Under the pieces are notes generated by a model. That model was given only the letters and a program-made list of their open reading frames with translations. It did no database searches and was not told the DNA's origin. 49,667 nucleotides of DNA from 12-FULL-44-12b sp964364225 (GTDB lineage Bacteria > Patescibacteriota > Minisyncoccia > Phycocordibacterales > Zambryskibacteraceae). Positions 40,332 through 46,967 of the stretch are shown one piece after another. The DNA is taken from positions 1 through 49,667 of the forward strand of contig CAYIKP010000004.1 in NCBI GenBank assembly GCA_964364225.1. The letters are read 5' to 3'. How positions within the stretch are numbered: position 1 is the first letter of the stretch; each line of letters starts with the position of its first letter. The position numbers and the translations under genes are program-made.

Positions 40332-41305
40332 CTTTGTTCAATATATAAGAGTGTAGCACCGACAAGTTTTTTTACATCTTCAAACCTCCCTTCCTCGCTA
40401 GATCCGAGAACAACAATAGTATATGGACTACCCAAACCAGGATCAAAAGCTATAGCGAGATTGCCTTGTGAAAGCAGTGTGTAGCCTGTTTTTCCACCAA
40501 TTAATCCGGGAATAAATGGTAAAGCATTGTTAGTGTTTTTTGCATTGTGTCGTACACCTTTTTCAGATTCAACAGAGATGTTTTGATATCGAGTGGCAGA
40601 AATTAAGGAAGGGTCTTCTTTAACTATGTATGCGAGAAGTTTTGCCACATCTCTTGCGGTGCCGTATGATCCCGCATTCACTGAATCACCATCAAGGCCC
40701 GTTGAGTTTTCAAATAAAAGTCCGTTTAAGCCGATTTCTCTTGCTAAAGTATTCATGCTGTTAGAAAAATTTTTGTTTGATACTGCAACAGCGGCTGTTG
40801 CTATAGCCGAAGCACCATCATTTGAAGATCCCGTTAATGTGAAATCTATTATTTTTTGAAAAGAAATTTTTTCCCCAATGCGCAAGCCCGAATCCCCTTC
40901 AGAGCCAATATCTTTTCTCGTGATGGTTATTATTGAGTCTTTATTTAATTCTTTACTTGCAACAAGTGTAGTCATTAGCTTAGCAATAGAGGCAAGCGGC
41001 CTTGGTGCTTGATCATCTTTTGCATAAATGATTTTTTGATTCCTAATATCAAAAACAATAGCTGAACGCGCCTCTACAGAAACTGAATCAAATGGATTCT
41101 TAACATAGGGCAAGGTTTCAGAAATTTTTGGTTGTTGACTAAACAGTGAGATTAAAAGAAGAAATAGCAAAAGTACTAATATTCCCCAGAGAGAAAGTAT
41201 TATTTGTTTTTCGGATAAATTTTCGAAAGATTTACTGTTCACCCCGTTAGAAACAGGTCGCGGTCCCTTATTTTCATTTGTATTGTTTTGTGATGATTTA
41301 TCCAT
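40328..41305 (-). CDS. dacA: D-alanyl-D-alanine carboxypeptidase, S11 family
   Basis: Low-molecular-weight PBP that trims pentapeptides. Catalytic motifs SIAK near residue 105 (ASIAKLMTTL), SSN (GSSNDGASA) and KTG (GGKTGYTLL). The membrane anchor is N-terminal (IILSLWGILVLLLFLLLIS, residues about 35-55), so the cytoplasmic tail is residues 1-34. Part of that tail (GPRPVSNGVN) is encoded by an arm of a repeat element. An upstream in-frame TTG at 41335 would add ten residues; the ATG is preferred. Confidence 0.88.
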   Translation of the reverse strand: MDKSSQNNTNENKGPRPVSNGVNSKSFENLSEKQIILSLWGILVLLLFLLLISLFSQQPKISETLPYVKNPFDSVSVEARSAIVFDIRNQKIIYAKDDQAPRPLASIAKLMTTLVASKELNKDSIITITRKDIGSEGDSGLRIGEKISFQKIIDFTLTGSSNDGASAIATAAVAVSNKNFSNSMNTLAREIGLNGLLFENSTGLDGDSVNAGSYGTARDVAKLLAYIVKEDPSLISATRYQNISVESEKGVRHNAKNTNNALPFIPGLIGGKTGYTLLSQGNLAIAFDPGLGSPYTIVVLGSSEEGRFEDVKKLVGATLLYIEQR

Positions 41306-41365
41306 TTTATTTTGAGCTGGACTATAGCTTACCAATTAAACTGCGACCACGGTTTCTAACGGGGT
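41241..41365. repeat. Inverted-pair element, CCCCGTTAGAAAC family, locus 2
   Basis: Arms ACCCCGTTAGAAACAGG then TCGCGGTC (41241-41265) and, inverted, CTGCGACCACGG then TTTCTAACGGGGT (41341-41365). The left arm codes for part of the DacA tail; the right arm supplies the final EPR codons and TAG stop of scpB. The sequence GACCGCGACCTGTTT is shared with the locus at 29149. Confidence 0.8.
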
Positions 41366-41925
41366 TCATTTTCTTTCATCTCTGTATCTTTGGAGTTTTC
41401 TAATATACCCCCCAGTCTTTCTTCAAGCTCCACATTCAAAGTTCCATATTCAGGCAAATCTTTTGTTTCTTTTATTCCTAAAAATCCTAGAAGTTCGTGG
41501 GTAGTTTTATAAACATATCCTTCGCCCCCTCTTTCCATTCTTTCTATTAACCCCCTTGAAACAAGAGCTCTTAAAATGTACTGGGATTGCACGCCCCTTA
41601 TGAAATCAATCTCTCTGCGAGAAACCGGACCTTTATACAAAACTATAGTTAATGTTTCCAAAGAGGCCTTTCCCAGCTCCTTTTCAAGTTCCTCTTTACG
41701 CATTGTTTCAATTAAAGTGGAGACTTGACTTGAAGTCATAAGACTTACAGAGTCTCCATCATCTACTATGCATATTCCCCCAGTCCATTTTTCTTTTAAA
41801 ACTACAATGGCGCTTTCAATTTCTTCTTTTGAATTTTTTAAAATACTTTTTAATTCGCCTCTCGATATTGGCTCGGCTTTATAAAAAAGAATGGCTTCAA
41901 TCTTGTTTTCTAGTTCATTATTCAT
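41356..41925 (-). CDS. scpB: Segregation and condensation protein ScpB
   Basis: Winged-helix subunit of the SMC-ScpAB condensin. N-terminal NELENKIEAILFYKAEPIS and the second winged helix (ETLTIVLYKGPVSRREIDFIRGVQSQYIL) match the family. It has 189 residues. Directly follows scpA on the same strand. The last three codons and the stop come from a repeat arm, so the original C-terminus may have been a little different. Confidence 0.94.
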   Translation of the reverse strand: MNNELENKIEAILFYKAEPISRGELKSILKNSKEEIESAIVVLKEKWTGGICIVDDGDSVSLMTSSQVSTLIETMRKEELEKELGKASLETLTIVLYKGPVSRREIDFIRGVQSQYILRALVSRGLIERMERGGEGYVYKTTHELLGFLGIKETKDLPEYGTLNVELEERLGGILENSKDTEMKENEPR

Positions 41926-41931
41926 AATTCT

Positions 41932-42714
41932 TTATTCAGCACTCGTGCCATATGCAGGAGTAGCTAGGGTTTTAGACCCGAGCATTATATCGGCTTTTGA
42001 ATTCTCTTGCATCGCCTCAATTGCGCCTCTTTTTATTAATTCTAAAAGTGCTAAAAATGTAACTATTAAATTCTTTCTTTCTTCTTTTGGTAACACGTGT
42101 CTATGTCCACTTTTTGAACCACCGTGTTCTTTTGCGAGTTTACTAAATGATATGTTCATTGCTTTTGTTAATCTATTCCCCAAAGACATTATTACCTGTT
42201 CAAGAGAAATTACTTTTCTAACCATTGCTTCGTCTTTTTTTTCCGCCTCTGGTATTAAATTGATCACATGCTCAAATGCACTCTTGAGATTGTCCAAAGA
42301 AATATTTTTTGAAGGCGAGAAAAATATTTCTTGATCTTTTCTAACTAAGGGATTAAATAAAGATTCAGCACCCCATTTCTCTTTTATATATTTGGAAAGT
42401 TCCCGCATTTTTGCATACAAGAAAAGACGTTTTTCTAAATTTTTAGCGTCGTCCTCTTCATCGTTAGTGAGCGTTAAATGGGGCAAAAGGGAACGAGATT
42501 TTATTAGAAGCAAAGTAGATGCTATAGATAAAAATTGCGCGGCCTCACTTATGGGAAAACTGCCAAGTTTTTCTATGTAAGAAATAAAATCATCCGCCAC
42601 TTTTGCAAGAGAAATATCATGAATGAGAAGTTTTCGTTTTTCTATAAGTTCAAAAAGTAGCCCTATTGGCCCTTTAAAATTTTGTTCTTCAACTTCCAAT
42701 ACAAAATCACCCAT
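41932..42714 (-). CDS. scpA: Segregation and condensation protein ScpA
   Basis: Kleisin bridging SMC heads. The N-terminal signature NFKGPIGLLFELIEKRKLLI (usually FxGPLDLLLxLI) and IAQFLSIASTLLLIKSR-like helix (AAQFLSIASTLLLIKSRSLL) are clear, with a C-terminal winged helix (IVTFLALLELIKRGAIEA). It has 260 residues. The ATG overlaps the aspS stop by one base and scpB follows after six bases. Confidence 0.94.
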   Translation of the reverse strand: MGDFVLEVEEQNFKGPIGLLFELIEKRKLLIHDISLAKVADDFISYIEKLGSFPISEAAQFLSIASTLLLIKSRSLLPHLTLTNDEEDDAKNLEKRLFLYAKMRELSKYIKEKWGAESLFNPLVRKDQEIFFSPSKNISLDNLKSAFEHVINLIPEAEKKDEAMVRKVISLEQVIMSLGNRLTKAMNISFSKLAKEHGGSKSGHRHVLPKEERKNLIVTFLALLELIKRGAIEAMQENSKADIMLGSKTLATPAYGTSAE

Positions 42715-44063
42715 TATTTTTCAGTTAATTCTGAAAATCTTTCGTCAATTCTTTCCATATCTCTTGGGAACATTGATGCTTCCCGTACGTTTTTTAGTCC
42801 CAGTAATTGCATAGTGATACGCTCAGCGCCTAGTGCAAAACCGCCTTCAGGAGGTACACCATATTTAAATGCTTCTAAGAACATTTTGATTTTGGCCGGA
42901 TCCATTTTCCATAGCTTTACATGTTCCAGTAATTGGTCATATTTGTTAATTCTTCGTCCCCCAGACATCCACTCAAGTCCTCGGCACAATAAATCTATAC
43001 CTTCATTAAACTCTGGGTTTTCAGGATTTGGATAAACATAAAAAGGTTTTTTACGAGTTGGATAACCATATATAAATACAAAATCTGAACCAGTTTCTTT
43101 TTTTATAATTTCACAGATCTCTCTTTCATCCTGTGGATTCATGTCCTTTTCCCCTCTCACATCTCGATTGAAATTTTCAAATATTTTTTGTTGAGCTTCA
43201 GTTAAAGAGAGGGTCGGGGTTTTGTCTATCATCACAGGAAAATCAGTCTTCAAAAGTTTGAGGTGTTCGCTGTTCTTCTCTTTCACTGTTTCTAAAATAA
43301 ATCTAACTGTTGCTTCAGCCATATCACGAATATCTTCCCAACTTTCTATGAACCCCATTTCAGCGTCTAAAGAAACAACCTCTGTAAGATGTCTGGTAGT
43401 TGTGCTTGGCTCTGCACGGAAAATTTTATTTACAGAAAACACCCTCTCAAAAGCAGACATTACAATTTGTTTATAAAGCTGTGGGGACTGACTTAGAAAG
43501 GCTTTTCTACCAAAGTAATCAACTTGAAAAACTTCGCTTCCGCCCTCTGCTACTGCAGGCGTAATGCTAGGTGCTTGGAATTCAAAAAATTTATTTTGTT
43601 TCAAAAATACTCTGAAGGAATCAATTATTGTTTCTTGAACTTTAAAAACTGCTTGAATTTTAGGATGGCGTAAAACTAAGGCCCTATTATCTAATTCCGT
43701 AACTAAATCCAAGTTATAACCTTCAAGCGACATATCAAAAGGTAGTGTCTCTGCTTTTGATAGGACTTCAATACTTATAACCTCAAGCTCAATATCACCA
43801 TTCAACATATCTTTGTTAATGTTTTTTTCGGGACGTTTATTTACATTTCCATTGATTTTCAAAACCCATTCCAGCCTCATGGCTTTGGCTATTTCAATCG
43901 CCTGTAAATTTGTAGGCATAACAACACATTGAATTTTTCCTGTCATATCTCTCAAATCAAAGAACACCATTTTGCCTTGGTCGCGACGAATGTCTACCCA
44001 GCCAGCAAGTGTTACCTCCTTTCCTATATTGCTATGTAGCTCCTCTATAAAAATTCTTTTCAT
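42714..44063 (-). CDS. aspS: Aspartyl-tRNA synthetase, archaeal/short type
   Basis: Class IIb synthetase. OB-fold anticodon domain at about residues 1-100 (VTLAGWVDIRRDQGKMVFFD), motif 2 region (NKIFRAEPSTTTRHLTEVV), motif 3 (GGFALGAERITMQLLGLKNVREA) and the family end MFPRDMERI. At 449 residues, without the ~120-residue GAD insertion of bacterial AspRS, it is the archaeal-like form, which is often non-discriminating and pairs with GatCAB; that property is inference. Confidence 0.9.
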   Translation of the reverse strand: MKRIFIEELHSNIGKEVTLAGWVDIRRDQGKMVFFDLRDMTGKIQCVVMPTNLQAIEIAKAMRLEWVLKINGNVNKRPEKNINKDMLNGDIELEVISIEVLSKAETLPFDMSLEGYNLDLVTELDNRALVLRHPKIQAVFKVQETIIDSFRVFLKQNKFFEFQAPSITPAVAEGGSEVFQVDYFGRKAFLSQSPQLYKQIVMSAFERVFSVNKIFRAEPSTTTRHLTEVVSLDAEMGFIESWEDIRDMAEATVRFILETVKEKNSEHLKLLKTDFPVMIDKTPTLSLTEAQQKIFENFNRDVRGEKDMNPQDEREICEIIKKETGSDFVFIYGYPTRKKPFYVYPNPENPEFNEGIDLLCRGLEWMSGGRRINKYDQLLEHVKLWKMDPAKIKMFLEAFKYGVPPEGGFALGAERITMQLLGLKNVREASMFPRDMERIDERFSELTEK

Positions 44064-44064
44064 A

Positions 44065-45045
44065 TTAGTTATTGTGAATTAAGCCTGTTTTTTCTCGAAC
44101 CTCAATCATTTTTTCATGAATCACTTTTCTCATTTTCTCGCCCCCTGCACGAATTATTTTTTCTACCTCTTCTGGTTTATTTTCCCACTCGGTTCTTTTT
44201 TCACGCAGTGGACTTATAAACTTTTTTAGACTAACAATTAAAATTTCTTTTGATTCTTTGTAACCAATTTTTCCATCCTCATACCTTGCACGAAGATCCT
44301 CAAGAGTTGCGCTTGGTGTCACTAATGTGTGGAGCTTGAAAACAGTATCGTTTTCTGGGTCTTTTGGTTCATCCACCCCCTTTGAATCTGTAGGAATACT
44401 CATTACCACTTTTTCTATTTCTGTATCGGTAGCAAACAAAGGAATAATGTTGTTATAACTTTTACTCATCTTTTGTCCATCGATCCCAGAAATTGTTGCA
44501 ACGGACTCAATAATTAGTGGGTTTGGAAGTATAAAAGTTTCGCCAAATGTTCGGTTAAATTTTTCTGCAGTATCACGAGCAATTTCAATATGTTGTTTTT
44601 GGTCTTGTCCAACTGGCACCACTGATGCATCGTGGACGAGAATATCTGCAGACATAAGCATTGGATAATTGAAAACACCAACATTTATTTCTTTACTTTT
44701 TGCCTCAGCGTCTTTGAAGGCGTGAGCACGCATCAAATATGGCATTGTGGTTAGGCATTCAAAAATCCACGCCAGCTCTGCCACGTGTGGAACATCTGAT
44801 TGCAAAAAAATGGTGGCCTTAGATGGGTCAATGCCAACGGCTAAATAATCTAAGACAACACCAAGAGATTGCTCTCGCATTTTTTTAGCATCATGAACGG
44901 TTGTTAATGCATGTAAATTGGCAACAAAAAGACGACATTCATATTCGTTTTGAAGTTCAACAAATTGTTTTAACGCTCCAAAATAATTACCAATATGAAG
45001 AGCACCGCTTGGTTTTACTCCTGATACCAAAATTCCTTTTGACAT
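44065..45045 (-). CDS. trpS: Tryptophanyl-tRNA synthetase
   Basis: Class I synthetase. SGVKPSGALHIGNYFGALKQ contains HIGN; GQKMSKSYNN is the KMSKS loop. It has 326 residues, normal. TACAAT (plus-strand 45052-45057) ends six bases before the ATG with no Shine-Dalgarno, another leaderless candidate. aspS follows after one base. Confidence 0.96.
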   Translation of the reverse strand: MSKGILVSGVKPSGALHIGNYFGALKQFVELQNEYECRLFVANLHALTTVHDAKKMREQSLGVVLDYLAVGIDPSKATIFLQSDVPHVAELAWIFECLTTMPYLMRAHAFKDAEAKSKEINVGVFNYPMLMSADILVHDASVVPVGQDQKQHIEIARDTAEKFNRTFGETFILPNPLIIESVATISGIDGQKMSKSYNNIIPLFATDTEIEKVVMSIPTDSKGVDEPKDPENDTVFKLHTLVTPSATLEDLRARYEDGKIGYKESKEILIVSLKKFISPLREKRTEWENKPEEVEKIIRAGGEKMRKVIHEKMIEVREKTGLIHNN

Positions 45046-45095
45046 GTTTTTATTGTACCAAAAAATGGCTAACTATGAGTCTTATTTATTATGTT

Positions 45096-45135
45096 AAATA
45101 GTATACTTGACAAGTATACTATTTGGGTGTAGAAT
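45096..45135 (+). promoter_or_regulatory. Promoter with 29-bp operator palindrome
   Basis: TTGACA (45107-45112), 17 bases, TAGAAT (45130-45135). The -35 lies at the centre of a perfect palindrome at 45096-45124: arms AAATAGTATACTTG and CAAGTATACTATTT around one base. A repressor dimer bound here would block the promoter. Confidence 0.8.
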
Positions 45136-45170
45136 ATTGGCAGAACCGTAAAACACCCAAAGGAGGTGCT

Positions 45171-45341
45171 GTGCGAACAATCACTGTGTTCAGGACCCTT
45201 GTTCTCATCTTGGGAATCGTGGTGGCATCAAAGGCCTATGCGGATCACAGGGTGGCAAGCAAATGTCTCAAGGAGATTCGGACTGTTTCTTCAGTAGCCC
45301 GTCACCCCAACGACATTCTGCTCCTGCCTTCCTGCCGTTAA
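45171..45341 (+). CDS. Small secreted protein, 56 aa (micro-operon gene 1)
   Basis: GTG start behind the near-perfect Shine-Dalgarno AAAGGAGGTG. Signal peptide RTITVFRTLVLILGIVVASK with probable cleavage after AYA; the mature peptide is only about 33 residues, with two cysteines that could form one disulfide. GC-rich. First gene of a three-gene unit with its own operator-controlled promoter and terminator. Exported effector, toxin or bacteriocin-like peptide are possibilities without further support. Confidence 0.7.
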   Translation: MRTITVFRTLVLILGIVVASKAYADHRVASKCLKEIRTVSSVARHPNDILLLPSCR

Positions 45342-45367
45342 CCAACTTCGCCTAACTGGAGGCACAC

Positions 45368-45556
45368 GTGGTTCAGCTCTTTGTAACGATTGCCATCATT
45401 TGGGCCTTCGGCTATGTCGTCGCGCAGGTCATGGGCTTCGGTAGATATTACCTGGCTTGGTGGAAGCGACGCTGGTCAAAGGTTTGGCCGAAGTACAAGA
45501 CCCAGGTCATCTGGTTCATCGTCGGCATGCTCTTTGGTGGATTCATCACCCCGTAA
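45368..45556 (+). CDS. Small two-TM protein, 62 aa (micro-operon gene 2)
   Basis: GTG start, Shine-Dalgarno GGAGG eight bases upstream. Two helices (residues 3-23, VQLFVTIAIIWAFGYVVAQV, and about 45-60, VIWFIVGMLFGGFI) joined by a Trp/Arg/Lys-rich loop (WWKRRWSKVWPKYK). The hairpin topology with a basic loop would suit a membrane partner or immunity-like protein for the upstream secreted peptide; that is inference. No family recognised. Confidence 0.68.
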   Translation: MVQLFVTIAIIWAFGYVVAQVMGFGRYYLAWWKRRWSKVWPKYKTQVIWFIVGMLFGGFITP

Positions 45557-45571
45557 CAAGGATACAAGAAG

Positions 45572-45718
45572 ATGTGGGAAATAATTGATGGTGGTACGTT
45601 TCGCATGGTAGTTCCGGGTGGTTGGTTGGTCAGGGTATCAGAGGAAAAATGGCAAAGCGTTTCAGTAAGCATTTGTTTTTACCCAGACCCCAACCATTTC
45701 TGGAAGTTGGAGAAGTGA
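45572..45718 (+). CDS. Small soluble protein, 48 aa (micro-operon gene 3)
   Basis: Starts 15 bases after gene 2 with AAGGA upstream of the ATG. A beta-rich sequence with the patterns RMVVPGGWLVRVSEE and PDPNHFW. The VPGGWLVR...DPNHxW layout reminds me of small uncharacterised phage/bacterial proteins, but I cannot name a family. It is followed directly by the terminator. Confidence 0.62.
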   Translation: MWEIIDGGTFRMVVPGGWLVRVSEEKWQSVSVSICFYPDPNHFWKLEK

Positions 45719-45726
45719 ATTACACG

Positions 45727-45757
45727 CCCCGCGCTGAAACTACGGCGCGGGGTTTTG
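45727..45757 (+). terminator. Intrinsic terminator of the micro-operon
   Basis: CCCCGCGC/GCGCGGGG with a 10-base loop and TTTTGATTT tail. Confidence 0.87.
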
Positions 45758-45832
45758 ATTTATATAAAAAAGTCTTTGTTGCAAAGAAAAACTTTATTCG
45801 TGAAAATTATATTCAATTGAAGTTATTCTAGT

Positions 45833-45870
45833 TGTGTTAAAATACTCCCAATCGCACTCATTTTAACACA
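45833..45870. repeat. CCAATCGCA-loop hairpin, copy B
   Basis: Stem TGTGTTAAAAT/ATTTTAACACA, 16-base loop with CCAATCGCA at positions 5-13. It lies between the micro-operon terminator and dnaJ. Confidence 0.85.
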
Positions 45871-45878
45871 CACTTTTT

Positions 45879-46967
45879 CTACACTCCGTTCTTCTTCAGT
45901 TCCTCTACGAGTTTTTTATCTTCCTTCGACAACTTACGTGGTAATTCTATCTTTATTCTCAATAGTATGTCCCCTCTTTTACCTCGATTTTGTGGAACAC
46001 CACGCTCTTTAATACGAATTACATCTCCAAATTTAACGCCTTCCGGAATTACCACCCTTGCAGGGCCATCTAAGGTTTCAATATTTATCTCGGCACCCAA
46101 AAGTGCATCACTTAATTTCACATTTAAATCTGCTGTTAGGTTCGCTCCATTTTTTACAAATCTTGAATGAGCATCAACGCGAACTCCTACATACAAATCT
46201 CCTGCTTCACCACCACGCACAGCCTCGCCCATTTTGGAGAGTCTCAAAACTTCTCCACTCTCGATTCCTGCAGGAATCTTGATTTCAACAATCTCATTTT
46301 TATCTAACAGGCCTTTTCCGCGACACTCATTACATGCTTTTTCTGGCAGTTCTCCTTGGCCAGCACACACAGTACACATCCTTTCTGTGGCGATTTGCCC
46401 CAAAATAGATCTGCGTATTTCTTTTACCGAACCTTTTCCTTTACAAATTTCGCATTGCTTCATTTTTGAACCAAGCTCCCCACCACTCCCCTTACACTTT
46501 TCACATACCGCTATGTGATTAATGCGTATTTTTCTTTCTCCACCAAAAATTGACTCCTCAAAAGGAATTCTTATTTCTACTTGAATGTCCGCTCCCCTAC
46601 TTTCCCTTCTATTTTTAAAGCCTCCACCAAATAAATCTCCAAAGATATCTCCTAAATCAAATTCCATTCCGCCTTGAGAAAAATTGAATCCTTCTTGCCC
46701 AAATTGTTGAGCGAATTGAGAAAAATCAAAACCCTGTGCCCCATTAAATCCACCCTGAAAATTCCCAGAACCTACCATGTCGTATTGAGCGCGCTTATTA
46801 TCATCAGAAAGTACTGAGTAAGCCTCGCTTGCCTCTTTAAATTTCTCTGTACTCCCTCCTTTTTTATCAGGATGATATTCATGCGCCAATTTTCTAAACG
46901 CTTTTTTGATATCGTCCTTTGAGGCTTTCTTGTCTACACCTAGAATCTTGTAGTAATCCTTACTCAT
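45879..46967 (-). CDS. dnaJ: Chaperone DnaJ
   Basis: Hsp40 co-chaperone. J domain (residues 1-66; HPD in HEYHPDKKGG), Gly/Phe region to about 125, and four zinc-finger repeats (CEKCKGSG, CEICKGKG, CTVCAGQG, CNECRGKG), then the C-terminal substrate domains. It has 362 residues, a full type I DnaJ. The start overlaps the dnaK stop by one base. Confidence 0.97.
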   Translation of the reverse strand: MSKDYYKILGVDKKASKDDIKKAFRKLAHEYHPDKKGGSTEKFKEASEAYSVLSDDNKRAQYDMVGSGNFQGGFNGAQGFDFSQFAQQFGQEGFNFSQGGMEFDLGDIFGDLFGGGFKNRRESRGADIQVEIRIPFEESIFGGERKIRINHIAVCEKCKGSGGELGSKMKQCEICKGKGSVKEIRRSILGQIATERMCTVCAGQGELPEKACNECRGKGLLDKNEIVEIKIPAGIESGEVLRLSKMGEAVRGGEAGDLYVGVRVDAHSRFVKNGANLTADLNVKLSDALLGAEINIETLDGPARVVIPEGVKFGDVIRIKERGVPQNRGKRGDILLRIKIELPRKLSKEDKKLVEELKKNGV

